The notes: generated by a model from the letters alone, not told the origin. A stretch of DNA of 64,000 nucleotides from Kitasatospora kifunensis (GCF_014203855.1 NZ_JACHJV010000002.1:927833-991832), one strand, 5' to 3'. Counted from the stretch's first letter, positions 49,106 through 59,098 are shown. Numbers and translations: made by a program.

Positions 49106-49512
49106 CTAGAACGACGGCGTGGTTAGCCCGGTGCCACTGATCACCGAGATGGACTGGGGAATCGCGCAGGCTGGAACGAGGCGTAATTGTAGAGGCGTAC
49201 GAAGACGCTCATGTTGCTGGCGTAAGTTTGGGCAAATGCCTCGGCGCGAACGTTTGACTCCCACAGCCAAAGATCTTCCTTGCGAGCCACGACGATTACA
49301 TCCTGATTCGTGCCAGTTCCCTGGTTAATTGGAATCGAGGCGTCGACAAACACCGGCAAACCGAGAATGTCACCCACGTATCCCTGTGCAACCTGCTCGG
49401 CCAGGACTCCCAACGCATTCATCGGACCACCAGGGCGCGGCACCACCAGCGGGCGGTTGCTGGCGTCGAGCTTGTAGCCCTCGCCGGCCATGCCGTCGTC
49501 GGCGTGTACCAC
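49106..49512 (-). pseudogene. phage major capsid protein, C-terminal fragment with a late frameshift
   Basis: The frame from 49512 gives LDASNRPLVVPRPGGPMNAL, GYVGDILGLPVFVDASIPIN, VVARKEDLWLWESNVRAEAF and VRLYNYASFQPARFP, typical of the C-terminal half of HK97-fold capsids. At about 49160 (run of C after TTC) the intact frame stops; skipping one base restores QSISVISGTGLTTPSF and a TAG at 49106-49108. The N-terminal half and upstream head genes are missing. It is the clearest trace of a phage or capsid-forming satellite here. Confidence 0.8.
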
Positions 49513-49634
49513 CGGGGCCGTCAGCGGCGGGTCGCCCCGGTGGTGCGCCGCGTGGACGACGCGGCTCTGTCACGCATGGATGCCCGACTCGCCCTGGGCG
49601 GCCTCGGCCTTCAGGAAGTCAGGGGCGGCCCGGG

Positions 49635-50972
49635 TCATGCCACCTGGGTGGTGGGGCAGGTGCGTAGGTCCTCCAGCAGGAGTGGCAGAACCGTTTCTTC
49701 GTGGACGGCATACCCGGAACCCCGCATGGAGTCCGCGAGGGCCGGATCCCAGGGGGTGGGGATGGGATCGCCGGTCAGCGGAAGGCAGGCCGCGCCGGGC
49801 AGGTGGGTGAGCGCTTGCCGGTAGTCCTCGGCGCCGAGTCGCCAGGGCTTGGCCAGGCCCAGGATCCGGGCGGCGATGGCCATCCCGGGCCAGTCGAAGT
49901 CGCCGTGATAGCGCAGGAGTGCGCCCTCGGCGGCCAGGCGCTCCAGCAGATGCCAGCCGGCGGTGGAGGGCATGCCCGCGGTGCACACCAGCGGCCCGGG
50001 CACGGGCAACTGGGCAGCGGATTGAAGGACTTGGGGGTTCTCGCAGACATGGACGACCTGTCCCGCCGCCGCCAGCGGCGCCTTCGCGGCGGGGCAGGTG
50101 AGTTCGGCCAGGGTGAGGTGGGTGACCAGGCCCATCTCGGCGCGGGCGCGGAGCATAACGGGCCACGGCATATCGCCCGGCGGCCTGAGACCGAAGACCA
50201 GCACGGTGCCAGAGACCTGGTCGGCCGTTACCCCGGCCTGCTCCCACAGACGTCTCCGCCCTGCGACGTCGGTGGGCCAGGGCAGGCGGCGGGCGGCGGC
50301 GAGGGCGCGCAGGACCAGGCCGCCGGCGAGGCGGCCATCGTCCAGCCCGTGGGCGTCGCCGGTCGTCCGTGCGGCCAGATGAGCGAGCCCCAACACACCG
50401 GACGACCCTCGATGAGGGTCGGCGGCCAGCGTGGGGGACAGGATGGCCAGGACCCGTACCGCTGCCTCAACTGCCTCGCCGCCGGCCTCGGGCCCGGCAC
50501 GGGTGAGCAGCCCTTGCGCGCGGACCTGCTCCCGCCAGGTCGGCACCCACTCCAGGTGCGCGAGACCGGCGTCTTCCAGCGCGTCCTCCAACCGCGCCCA
50601 CACCCCGGCCGAGGTGGTGCGGCGCTGCCGGCGTTCGGCGTTCTTGTCGGCCAGCGGACGCCCTGTCAGATCCGCGACGGTGGTGATCAGCGAGCAGCCG
50701 GCGCTGGAGGCGCGAAGTGCCGCGTCCAGGGTCGCGAGCGGCACGCGGACAGAACCGGCCCGGGTGTGGGCGCCGAGCAGACCGCCCAGGCGCCGCGCGC
50801 CCGTCTCGTCCAGGGCAAGGACCAGGGTGCCGGTGATCGCGAGGCAGTTGCGTTCCAGCCGGGCGCGGACCGCCTGCCACAGGCCGTCCAGACCGGGGTG
50901 GGCCAGGTAGCTGCGGATGGGTTCGGGAAGCCGGTGCTGTATTTGCTGCCCGGGCTTGTGCGGTTCGTTCAC
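49635..50972 (-). CDS. jetD: Wadjet type II nuclease subunit JetD (DUF2399/TIGR02679)
   Basis: GTG 50972 overlaps the JetC stop. The 445-residue protein matches TIGR02679: an N-terminal helical arm domain and a C-terminal Toprim-like DUF2399 domain with VVHVCENPQVLQSAA (acidic ENP motif) and YHGDFDWPGMAIAARILGLA (DxD motif). JetD is the topoisomerase VI-like nuclease that cuts circular DNA after loop extrusion by JetABC. Both acidic motifs are present, so cutting activity is expected. The stop shares its ATGA with a 22-codon frame I do not call. Confidence 0.88.
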   Translation of the reverse strand: MNEPHKPGQQIQHRLPEPIRSYLAHPGLDGLWQAVRARLERNCLAITGTLVLALDETGARRLGGLLGAHTRAGSVRVPLATLDAALRASSAGCSLITTVADLTGRPLADKNAERRQRRTTSAGVWARLEDALEDAGLAHLEWVPTWREQVRAQGLLTRAGPEAGGEAVEAAVRVLAILSPTLAADPHRGSSGVLGLAHLAARTTGDAHGLDDGRLAGGLVLRALAAARRLPWPTDVAGRRRLWEQAGVTADQVSGTVLVFGLRPPGDMPWPVMLRARAEMGLVTHLTLAELTCPAAKAPLAAAGQVVHVCENPQVLQSAAQLPVPGPLVCTAGMPSTAGWHLLERLAAEGALLRYHGDFDWPGMAIAARILGLAKPWRLGAEDYRQALTHLPGAACLPLTGDPIPTPWDPALADSMRGSGYAVHEETVLPLLLEDLRTCPTTQVA

Positions 50973-53900
50973 GTGGTGGCCTTCAGGTGGCGTTTACTGC
51001 CGTCCCAGTGGATGTGCAGGGCGACCGCGGGCCTGCCTTCGGCCCTGCGCACCTCGTACACGTCCAGGGTCGGGACCTGCGGGTAGAAGCCCCACAGGGC
51101 GTGGCCGGTCATCACGAAGTCCAGGTCGAGGCGGACCAGCAGGTCCATGAGTTCGCCGATGGTGCGATCATCGACCTTCGCGAAAGCGTCGTCGAGGAGG
51201 ATCAGCCGCAGCGCGCGGTCGGTGTCGGGCAGCCCGGACAAGTAGGCGTCGGCAGCGGCGAACAAGGCGACGTAGGACACGAACCGGGTCTCGCCCTGGG
51301 AGAGCTTGGCCCGACGACTGATTTTGCGCCGCTGGCCAGGTTCGGGGCCGGTGATGACCACCTCCATGGTGTACCAGGCCCGGTAGTCGAATGCGGCGCG
51401 CAGATGGGTGGCGTATCCGCTCTCGGGGGCGGAGCTGAACCTCGCGTCGACCTCCGCGCGCAGCAACGAGATGAGCTCGTCCTGCTGGTCGGCGCGCATC
51501 ACCGCCGGGTCCAGCCGCAGCAGTTCCTCGATGCGCGCCGTCGCCCCGCCCGGCTCGGCGAGCGTCCAGGTGAGCTCGACGCCGATGCCGTGGCTGGTGG
51601 AGATCGTCGACAGGGACGCGTTCATCTCCTCGACCAGGGCCTTGGCCTGGCAGATGCGCTCGCGCAGCTCTTGAGCGACGCCGTCAAGGACGAAAGCGGT
51701 GAACGCGGCCCGTTCCCGTTCGGTCAGGGCAGCGCGGCCGCGATCACGTAGCTCGGTCAGCTCGGCTTGCGTCTCACCGACCCACCGCCGCCCGCCGACA
51801 TCGCACAGCTGGACGAGGTGGATCCCGTCCTCGACCCGGGAGTCGACATCGAGGATGCCGGCCAGTCCGTGGTCGAGTGCGCTCTGGGCGCGCAGCACCG
51901 CGGTCGCGTCCGCGGTGGCCGAAGGCTCCAGCAACCCGTCCAAAACCGATTCGACGAGCCGTGTGGCCGATGCCGCGGTGACCGGATCCCCGTCCGAGTC
52001 CGAGGCGACGGGTTCGGCGTCTTCGCGGCGCGCGCACGCGAGCCCCGGGTGCGCGCACCACGCGGCCAGCGCGCGCGCCTGGCTGTGCAGCGCCTCGCGG
52101 GCCGTGGCAGCTGCCGCACAGGCAGCCTCTGCCTGTGCGGCAGCCGTGGCCGCGCGCGCGGCCAGATCGGTGACCTGCCCGCCCACCACCCCAAGCTCGG
52201 CCCTGGAACGGGCGTAGGCGTGCTGGGCCTGACCCAGCGTGCGGGTGACGTCCTCGGCACGGGCCCCCAGGCTCTCGCGGACCGCCGCGAGCGCGTTCTC
52301 CTCGGCGGACCAGGTCGTCCACCGCACCTGCGTGTGCTGCTCTGCCTGCACCCGCGCACCGCGCGCGGCGGCGGCGGCCTGCTCGGCGCGGTCGTGCCGG
52401 GCCAGACGCTCACGCACCGCCCCCGCGGCCCGGTGCAGCTGCGCGGCGCTGGCCATCGCCGCGCCGGCCGCATCACGAGCGGCCAGGAGCGCGTCGTGAG
52501 TATCAGGCAGTGTGAACGCCGCGCAGGCGTCTCGGTGTGCCAGCAGCCGCGCCTGCAGCGTGCGCCGCCGCTCGTCCGCCTCTGCGGCCAGACGGGCCGC
52601 CCGGCGCCTGGCCCGCTCCGCGGTGGCGCGGGAGCGCTGCGCCTCGCGGCGCGCCGCCGCCAGGCCGGTGGAGCGCGGGGCGGTCAGCAGGCGCTGTTCC
52701 AGCAGCGACGCGGCCTGGCCGACCTCCTCGCGCTGCGTGGCCCGGTGCTCCGCGGCCAGCTCCAGCGAGTCCAGTTCGGCGGCGATCTCGGCCAGGCGCA
52801 GCTCACGGGCGGCGGCGCGGGCCGCCGCCCCGATGTGCCGGGCGACCGGCGCCCGGTAGTGGCCCTGCAGCAGCCCGTTGCCCCATGCACCGCTGCGGTC
52901 GATCCACACCACAGCGCCGGGTGTGTCCAGGGCGATCTGGTCCAGCACCGCCAGCACCCGCGCCGCCGGCACACCGCAGTCCGCCGCGGGCGCCAGAACC
53001 TGCCGGGCCGAGCGCAGCACCCGCGGACCGTCGGCCCGCACGAGCACGTTCCCGTCGTCCGCGACCACGTCCCCGTCGTCCAGCAGCGCCGCGGTCAGTA
53101 GACCGGAGGCCAGCAGAGCACCCTCCAGCCCGGCCCGGTCCGCGTCGCTGACATGCTCGGCGAACTCCAGCGCCTTCCACAGCTGCACCGCACCCGCCGG
53201 GGCGGTGGCCAGCCATGCCGGGGCCGGCGGGGGAGGGTCGATGACCTGCAGCTCCTGCGCCTCCTCCTCCAGCGCTTGCAACCGGGCCTCGCCGGCGGCC
53301 TGGGCGGCGTCCAGGAGGGCGTGGCGTGCCGCCAACCGCCTGCGTGCCGCTCGCGCCGCCCAGCTGGCCGCCGCATCCAGCCGCGTCAGCTCGTCCTCCG
53401 CCTCCTCACCGCCGCCTTCGCCGACCAACGTGCCTGGGTCGGCCAGCAGCGCCGCAACCGGGCCATCGGCCCAGTCGACCTCACCGAGGACCGCCGTCGT
53501 GGCCGCACCGCAGCTCCACATCGCCCACGCCTCGGCCAAAGCCAACGCGGCGTCGTCGCGGCGCCCCGCGGCCGCACGGGCATCCTCCTCCACCGCCACG
53601 GTCTCCTGCGCGGCCTGCTCGGCCAACGCCTCCAGCCGCTCGACGCCCGGGCGTTCCTCGTCCAACTCCCTCGCCTGCCGCCGCCTGGCCTCGGCCTGGT
53701 CCCGGCGGGTCGCCGCCGCCGTGCGCAGACTCGACGCCTGCTCGGCCAGCGCCGTAGACGATTTACTCAACTCAACCGGTGCGGGCCGCAGCTGAAGCAT
53801 CGCAGGCCGAGGAAGCCCGGCCGGATCGAGCATCCGCTCCACGCGCACCGGCTCGATGACCGCCTGTGGCCGCTCGACCTGCGCGGCGATGCGGCCCGGC

Positions 53901-55207
53901 AGCACCGGATGCAGGTGCGCGCCCTCTAGGTCGGTACGAACCTGCTCCAACGCGGCATCCGCCGCCACGACGGCCCGCTGGACGTCCACCGCCGCCTCGT
54001 CCACCGCCGCCGCAGCACTCTGCTCGGCCGCCCGTGCGGCCCCGGCCGCCCCGAACGCAGCGTCCGCCACCTCGCCCAGCGCCTCCAACCTCCCCTGGCG
54101 CTCGTCCAGTTCCCGCGCGTCCTGGTAGGCGCGGGACTCCTTGATTCCGGCGATCGTGGCCTGCAACTCCTCGCAGTAGGCGTTCAGCTCCTCCTGCCGT
54201 TGCCGCGCGTGAGCGGCCTGATCGGCAAGCTCCCGGCCCTCCTGCCCGTGCTGCTGCTCCTGCTGTCCGGCCGTGCGGGCCTCCTGCGCGGCCCTGCGGG
54301 TCCTGGCCGCGTGGTCCCGCATCACAGCGGTGGCGTAGCGCCGGTACACGGCCGCGAACGCGCTCACTTGCCGACACGCCAGCTCCAGCCGTTCCTGGGC
54401 CTTGCGGGTCTCGTTCAACCCGTCCAGCTTCTCCCCGGCCGCGGCCAACGCCTTGCCCGCCAGTGGGGGCAACGCATCGGCCAAGATGGCAGGCAGGCCG
54501 CCCTCGTCGATCCGGTTGCCCACGTCCGGGGCCCGCAGCGTGTGCAGCAACTGCAGCAGCCCGGAGAACCGTTCGCGCCCGCTGGCCCCAGGCAGCCCGA
54601 ACACCTGCGCAGCGACCCGTTCGCGGTGCACTTCGGGCGAGGTCGTGATCCGCTCCTCGCCCACCAACTGGGTGAGCTGGTGCACCGACAGCGGAGCCCG
54701 GTCGCGGTCCATGAGCCCCAGGCCGTCATCCACGCGCAGCGGCGTCATGAAGTACCACGCCTTCGCCTCGCCGCTACTGCGGGAGAACCGCACCGCGGCC
54801 CCGACCGTCAGGTACTCCCACACCGGGGCCGCAGCACGAACCCCACCACCGTCGGCGGGGGCGCAGCGGGCCAGCTCCAGCCACACGTAGCCCAGACGGA
54901 CATTCGCGTCCTGCGCGCCGGCCCGCATCAGGTCCTCCAACCGGACCTTGCCCGCGCCGCTGGCGTCCATCCGCCGCCGATCCGCGTCCAGCACGAACGG
55001 CAGCAGCATCTCCAGGGCGCGACTTTTACCCGACCCGTTGGTGCCGCGCAGGATCAGCCGCCCGCCCGACATCTCGAACCGCTGGTCGAAGTAGTACCAG
55101 ACGTTCAAGATCCCGCCCCGGGCCAGATGCCAGCGCTGCGCATGATGCACTGGCACCGTCCCCGACACCTGACCACGCGGCAAAGGCAGCGCCACCGTCC
55201 CGCTCAC
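50969..55207 (-). CDS. jetC: Wadjet type II SMC-like ATPase JetC (TIGR02680)
   Basis: GTG 55207 overlaps the JetB stop and gives 1412 residues. Walker A is LRGTNGSGKSRALEMLLPFV near residues 52-70. Very long coiled-coil arms rich in Ala, Arg and Glu span the middle. The C-terminal head has the signature AKLSQGETRFVSYVALFAAA and Walker B RLILLDDAFAKVDDRTIGEL. This is the layout of MukB/SMC-like JetC, which forms a dimer that extrudes plasmid DNA loops. Size and motifs are intact. Confidence 0.9.
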   Translation of the reverse strand: MSGTVALPLPRGQVSGTVPVHHAQRWHLARGGILNVWYYFDQRFEMSGGRLILRGTNGSGKSRALEMLLPFVLDADRRRMDASGAGKVRLEDLMRAGAQDANVRLGYVWLELARCAPADGGGVRAAAPVWEYLTVGAAVRFSRSSGEAKAWYFMTPLRVDDGLGLMDRDRAPLSVHQLTQLVGEERITTSPEVHRERVAAQVFGLPGASGRERFSGLLQLLHTLRAPDVGNRIDEGGLPAILADALPPLAGKALAAAGEKLDGLNETRKAQERLELACRQVSAFAAVYRRYATAVMRDHAARTRRAAQEARTAGQQEQQHGQEGRELADQAAHARQRQEELNAYCEELQATIAGIKESRAYQDARELDERQGRLEALGEVADAAFGAAGAARAAEQSAAAAVDEAAVDVQRAVVAADAALEQVRTDLEGAHLHPVLPGRIAAQVERPQAVIEPVRVERMLDPAGLPRPAMLQLRPAPVELSKSSTALAEQASSLRTAAATRRDQAEARRRQARELDEERPGVERLEALAEQAAQETVAVEEDARAAAGRRDDAALALAEAWAMWSCGAATTAVLGEVDWADGPVAALLADPGTLVGEGGGEEAEDELTRLDAAASWAARAARRRLAARHALLDAAQAAGEARLQALEEEAQELQVIDPPPPAPAWLATAPAGAVQLWKALEFAEHVSDADRAGLEGALLASGLLTAALLDDGDVVADDGNVLVRADGPRVLRSARQVLAPAADCGVPAARVLAVLDQIALDTPGAVVWIDRSGAWGNGLLQGHYRAPVARHIGAAARAAARELRLAEIAAELDSLELAAEHRATQREEVGQAASLLEQRLLTAPRSTGLAAARREAQRSRATAERARRRAARLAAEADERRRTLQARLLAHRDACAAFTLPDTHDALLAARDAAGAAMASAAQLHRAAGAVRERLARHDRAEQAAAAARGARVQAEQHTQVRWTTWSAEENALAAVRESLGARAEDVTRTLGQAQHAYARSRAELGVVGGQVTDLAARAATAAAQAEAACAAAATAREALHSQARALAAWCAHPGLACARREDAEPVASDSDGDPVTAASATRLVESVLDGLLEPSATADATAVLRAQSALDHGLAGILDVDSRVEDGIHLVQLCDVGGRRWVGETQAELTELRDRGRAALTERERAAFTAFVLDGVAQELRERICQAKALVEEMNASLSTISTSHGIGVELTWTLAEPGGATARIEELLRLDPAVMRADQQDELISLLRAEVDARFSSAPESGYATHLRAAFDYRAWYTMEVVITGPEPGQRRKISRRAKLSQGETRFVSYVALFAAADAYLSGLPDTDRALRLILLDDAFAKVDDRTIGELMDLLVRLDLDFVMTGHALWGFYPQVPTLDVYEVRRAEGRPAVALHIHWDGSKRHLKATT

Positions 55208-56457
55208 AGCAGTCCCTCCTGTTCGTACCCCGCCGACTCACCGACCGGTTTGCCCGCACGTTTGGCCCGGGCCACCGCGCTCGGCTGCGGCCGGTACCGT
55301 GCCGCAGCCGGATGCAGCAGCAGAGCCTGGGGCGTGGCCCTCGCCAGCGACACCGACTCCAGAAGCGACACCACCTCCCGCCGCAACCTGGCCGGATCAC
55401 CCACGAAGTCCACGGCCCACGCACGCCCGTACCGGTCCACCAACTCCGCCAACGCCTCATCCACCGTTGCCCACACACAGAACAAGGACGGCACCAGCCC
55501 CCCGCCGACCTCGGCCTGCTGGCCGGCCTTCGGACGCGCGGCATTGATCAGCGCGTCGATCAGTAGCAACGCGGCCTGCCGCACCGTGCCCGCCCCGGGA
55601 AACTCCACATCGCTCAGCGCGCCGTCCAAGTCGAACGCCAACGCACCCTCCAGACGCACCTCCACACCCAGCCCGAAGTTCTCCTCCAACTGCCGCACCA
55701 CATCGCCCCGGTCCCGGTACAGCACCTCCTCCTCAGCCGCGCTCAGCTCTTCCCGGCGCGCCAACGGGTTCTCCACCAGCCGCCGCCTCAACGACTGCCG
55801 CGGCTCCACCACTACCGGCACCGCCTGCTGCCACAACTCCTCCACCTGCCGCAAATCCACCGGCAGCCGCCTGGCCAGCAGATGAGGAAGTACCGCCCGG
55901 TTGACTGTCAGCAGCGCCTCCTCGTCCCGCTCACGCCACTCCTCCACCGTCCCGTCCGTCTCAGCCAGCACCCCCCACTCCACCAGCAGCTCCAGCGCCG
56001 CGCACACCCGCCGCAGCCCCGCCTGATCCTCACCCAGCACCACCCCAGCCGCGACAGCGTCCGCCCGGAGCTGCTCCACCAACTCGGAGATCAGGATCTG
56101 TCCACCGGTCCCAGGCGCTAGCAACGCAGCGCACGCCAGACAAAGCACCGCCAACCCCAGCCCGTCCAGCACCGCCTTCCGGGACACCTGCACCGCACGT
56201 ACCGGCCCACCATCACCCACCGGTGCCTTCACCAAGCGTGCGAACCCCGACTCCACCACCAGTTGATAGCCCAGCATCCTGGTGAACATCGCGGTGAGCG
56301 CCACATGATGACGGTGGACCAGCGCCAGCTCACGGGACTGCCCCAGCGCAGTCAACAACGGCCTCGCCAGCAGTGCCCGTGCTGCCTGCCGCCGCTCGGC
56401 CGCCTCGTGCGCCGCCGTCGAGGGAATCCGCACCTTCGCCGCCTTGAACCCGCTCAC
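55204..56457 (-). CDS. jetB: Wadjet type II subunit JetB (DUF2398/TIGR02678)
   Basis: GTG 56457 (SGFKAAKVRIP) overlaps the JetA stop; the longer frame to 56631 is shadow. The 417-residue protein has ERRQAARALLARPLLTALGQ, FARLVKAPVGDGGPVRAVQV, LAVLCLACAALLAPGTGGQI, VENPLARREELSAAEEEVLY and SLLESVSLARATPQALLLHP, a winged-helix kite-like protein of the TIGR02678 family. Kite subunits bridge the SMC head and neck. Confidence 0.85.
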   Translation of the reverse strand: MSGFKAAKVRIPSTAAHEAAERRQAARALLARPLLTALGQSRELALVHRHHVALTAMFTRMLGYQLVVESGFARLVKAPVGDGGPVRAVQVSRKAVLDGLGLAVLCLACAALLAPGTGGQILISELVEQLRADAVAAGVVLGEDQAGLRRVCAALELLVEWGVLAETDGTVEEWRERDEEALLTVNRAVLPHLLARRLPVDLRQVEELWQQAVPVVVEPRQSLRRRLVENPLARREELSAAEEEVLYRDRGDVVRQLEENFGLGVEVRLEGALAFDLDGALSDVEFPGAGTVRQAALLLIDALINAARPKAGQQAEVGGGLVPSLFCVWATVDEALAELVDRYGRAWAVDFVGDPARLRREVVSLLESVSLARATPQALLLHPAAARYRPQPSAVARAKRAGKPVGESAGYEQEGLL

Positions 56458-58061
56458 ACCGCACCTCCGTATTCCTCTGCACGACGATCGTCGCCATCCC
56501 GACGCGTCCATCCGGCCACCTCCGGCATCACCGACTCGCCATCGGCCACCACGCGCACCGACAGCACCAGCCCGTCGACAAGCGCCGAACCGCCTTCCCA
56601 CGACACCACGGTCGACCGACCTTCCTCCCACAGCGCCACCAGCACGACACCCAGATCCCGGTCCACGAAGCTGGCCTGCCCGTCAGCAGCGGTGTGCCGC
56701 GCCAGCAAACTGCCCAGCAGCGGCAACCACACCTGCCAAAACGCTGCCGGCGACACCTCGCAGCCATCCAGATTCCCCGCGGCCAGCAACTCCGCCACCG
56801 CGGCCCGCCTGCCAGCCTCCTCCTGCGCCGCCAGAGCCAGCTGCGACCCCTCATCCACTCCCGGATCGGGCACACGCCCGTTACGGCCCACCGACGCGCG
56901 CGTGCCCCGCTCCCGCAACGCCACCGGCACATCCACCGGGGCCGCGTCCCACCACGAGACCCCAGCCGCGGGTCCGACCCCGCCCTCATCAGGCCCAAGC
57001 CCCAGATGCCTGGCCGAGAACAGCCCGAACGCCGCCGCGAACCCGCGCTGCGCATCCCCCTCCCGAGCCCCGGCAAGCAGCCCGGCCAGATGCAGCAGGT
57101 CCGCACGCCGCGACGCCCCCGTCCCGGCCGACGCCAGCATCCGCTTCGCATTGGTGATCAACTGACCCAGCGCCGAGTCCGCCGCACTGCGCAGCTGCGC
57201 CGGCCCCGACGCGCCGCCCGCACCGGTGTACCAGGCGGTCAACTCATCCCAGTCGGCCAACTGCCGGCCCGGAAGCCGTTCGACCGCGGACCCATCGGCG
57301 TTCACCAGAGTGGGCAGCGTGTCCAAGACCGCCAGGACCTTCTCCACTAGCGATGCCAGCTGCTCCAGCCGTCCCACGATGCCCGGGGTGTACCGGGCCA
57401 CATCCGAGCTGATCAGCTCCACGTACTCCAGCAACAGTCCCTTGAACGTGGAGTACTCCTCGCCCGCCAGGTCGTACCGGGTGAGCACGGTGCCCAGGTA
57501 GGCGTAGAAGTCCCGGACGCTGTCGGTGAACAGCTGCTGGTTGTTGAAGACGGTGGTGACATCCGCAGCCAGCGCCTCGGCGTCCACCAGGTCCTCGCCG
57601 ACCACTCGCTCGATGATCTGGTCAAGCAGGACCACCATGCTGCCCAGCAGCTCCCGGGCAACCTCACGCGCACCGTCGCCCATGCGCATGATCTCGCGGA
57701 CCTGACGGTGCAGCCGAGAACCCCTCGGGGTCACCTGGAACCGCTTCTGGGCATGCTGGTAGGCCACGACCGTCGGCACGTGGGGGTCGCGGGGCGACTT
57801 CATCAGGTTCGTCCACACGACCAGCTGCAGGCAGCGCTCCTCGACCGTGTCCAGAGCGATGTCCAAGCCGACATCGAGTATCCGGTTCCGCACATCGAGG
57901 GCCGACATGTCAGCCAGCAGCGTCGCGCAGAACACGTCCATCACAGCGATGTACTCGCCATGATGCTCCGTAGTGAGATACCGGTACAGCAGCAGACACT
58001 CGGGAGGCACCGGATCGAAGAAACCACGAGCAACGAAAGCCACAGCCAGCCCCACTTTCAC
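56454..58061 (-). CDS. jetA: Wadjet type II kleisin-like subunit JetA (DUF2397/TIGR02677)
   Basis: GTG 58061 starts the operon and gives 535 residues: FDPVPPECLLLYRYLTTEHH, MDVFCATLLADMSALDVRNR, GAREVARELLGSMVVLLDQI, DVTTVFNNQQLFTDSVRDFY and TFKGLLLEYVELISSDVARY are typical of the TIGR02677 (DUF2397) family, the kleisin-like subunit. The C-terminal half is more variable. All four genes follow in the standard order. No promoter motif is clear within the 512-bp region upstream. Confidence 0.87.
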   Translation of the reverse strand: MKVGLAVAFVARGFFDPVPPECLLLYRYLTTEHHGEYIAVMDVFCATLLADMSALDVRNRILDVGLDIALDTVEERCLQLVVWTNLMKSPRDPHVPTVVAYQHAQKRFQVTPRGSRLHRQVREIMRMGDGAREVARELLGSMVVLLDQIIERVVGEDLVDAEALAADVTTVFNNQQLFTDSVRDFYAYLGTVLTRYDLAGEEYSTFKGLLLEYVELISSDVARYTPGIVGRLEQLASLVEKVLAVLDTLPTLVNADGSAVERLPGRQLADWDELTAWYTGAGGASGPAQLRSAADSALGQLITNAKRMLASAGTGASRRADLLHLAGLLAGAREGDAQRGFAAAFGLFSARHLGLGPDEGGVGPAAGVSWWDAAPVDVPVALRERGTRASVGRNGRVPDPGVDEGSQLALAAQEEAGRRAAVAELLAAGNLDGCEVSPAAFWQVWLPLLGSLLARHTAADGQASFVDRDLGVVLVALWEEGRSTVVSWEGGSALVDGLVLSVRVVADGESVMPEVAGWTRRDGDDRRAEEYGGAV

Positions 58062-58573
58062 ACTGCGGGCCGCCGGCTAGCGCGCGGCGAGGGCACACCA
58101 CGAACCTAGGACCACCTGTCGAGGGCCGCAGACCCGAGTGCGCTAATCAACCGGACCGCAGTCGAAACTGATGCATCGTGACCGCACGAAGGCCAGAAAC
58201 GGGCCAGCGAAACGGCCGGTAGCGACCGAACAGCCCAATTACCGATGTGGACATCGGACCAGGAAGCGCAGCAGGACGAGCACCTCTACCAGGTGCACTG
58301 GCAGCGGCACGCGGACGCGGTCATGCCTGTTGGGACATCCGATAGAGGCCGCGACCATCGGGGAAGCTTCCCAGCGGATGACGGGCCTGGACCCAGCACA
58401 TGGAGCGTGACAGTTGGCTCTGTTCCGTAGTCCGTGGTGACGGCATGTGACGGGCGTCGGTGACGTTACATGCGAGATGTCAACTCCCTTGCAGGAACAG
58501 TGTTCTCGGGACTCTCGGCGCTAGGAGCGTGGGTCAGTAAGAGCAATCAGTGGTGTCGTGACGTATCGGCTTG
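58062..58573. other. 512-bp gap upstream of the Wadjet operon; no gene seen
   Basis: No frame here gives a recognisable protein. Several GTGAC words (58437-58472) recur, with TTACATGC near 58468, but they form no clear site. The Wadjet promoter should lie near 58080-58150. Confidence 0.5.
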
Positions 58574-59098
58574 TCAGGACGTCGGCACCTGGTAGCGGCG
58601 CTTGTGGCCGGCCATGTCGATGGACCGGCCCCCGTTGGCTTCGATCACACGCTGGGATGCGGTATTCGTCTCGTCGCAGGTCAACAGCGCGTGCGTGATG
58701 CCGAGCGAGCAGGCGAGCGGCAACGCGGCGGCGAGCATCGCGGTCGCATGTCTTTGGCGCCGTGCGCTGGGCCGTACGTCGTAGCCGATGTGTCCGCCGG
58801 CCTTCTCCAGTGCCGGAGTCAGCCGGTGGCGGATCGCGAGCCTGCCCAGCATCTGTTCGTCTTCGACTCACCACAACGTCGTCATCGGCACGAACCCGTC
58901 CGTCCGCTCGGCTGCCTCGGTTCGCTCGCTCAGCACGCGCGAGACGTAGGTGGTGAAGGCCACGGCGTCGGTCAGGGCCGGTGGATCGACGTCGGTGACG
59001 AACCACGGAACCGGGTGGTCGCGGTCTGCGCGGAACTCGGCAAGTGCCGCCAGGAACGACGTCCGCAGCCTGACAGTCGGGGCGATCAGCTCGGGCAT
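58574..59098 (-). pseudogene. GNAT acetyltransferase broken by one in-frame TGA
   Basis: ATG 59098 opens a GNAT protein: ELIAPTVRLRTSFLAALAEF, HPVPWFVTDVDPPAL and TDGFVPMTTLW, then TGA at 58868-58870. In the same frame the protein resumes VEDEQMLGRLAIRHRLTPAL, GGHIGYDVRPSARRQRHATA (acetyl-CoA loop R/QxxG-A-like), then ITHALLTCDETNTASQRVIE and a stop at 58574. Family members have a second Trp where the TGA occurs (TTLWW), so a TGG-to-TGA change explains it. The product is truncated before the acetyl-CoA site unless the stop is read through. Confidence 0.75.

Noticed and set aside
49570..49638. 22-codon minus-strand ORF overlapping the JetD stop by ATGA
   Set aside because: Too short and without support; probably a scrap of the capsid-region sequence.
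58868..58870. Selenocysteine or recoded TGA in the GNAT gene
   Set aside because: No SECIS-like structure sought or seen; homologues have Trp here, so TGG to TGA is simpler.
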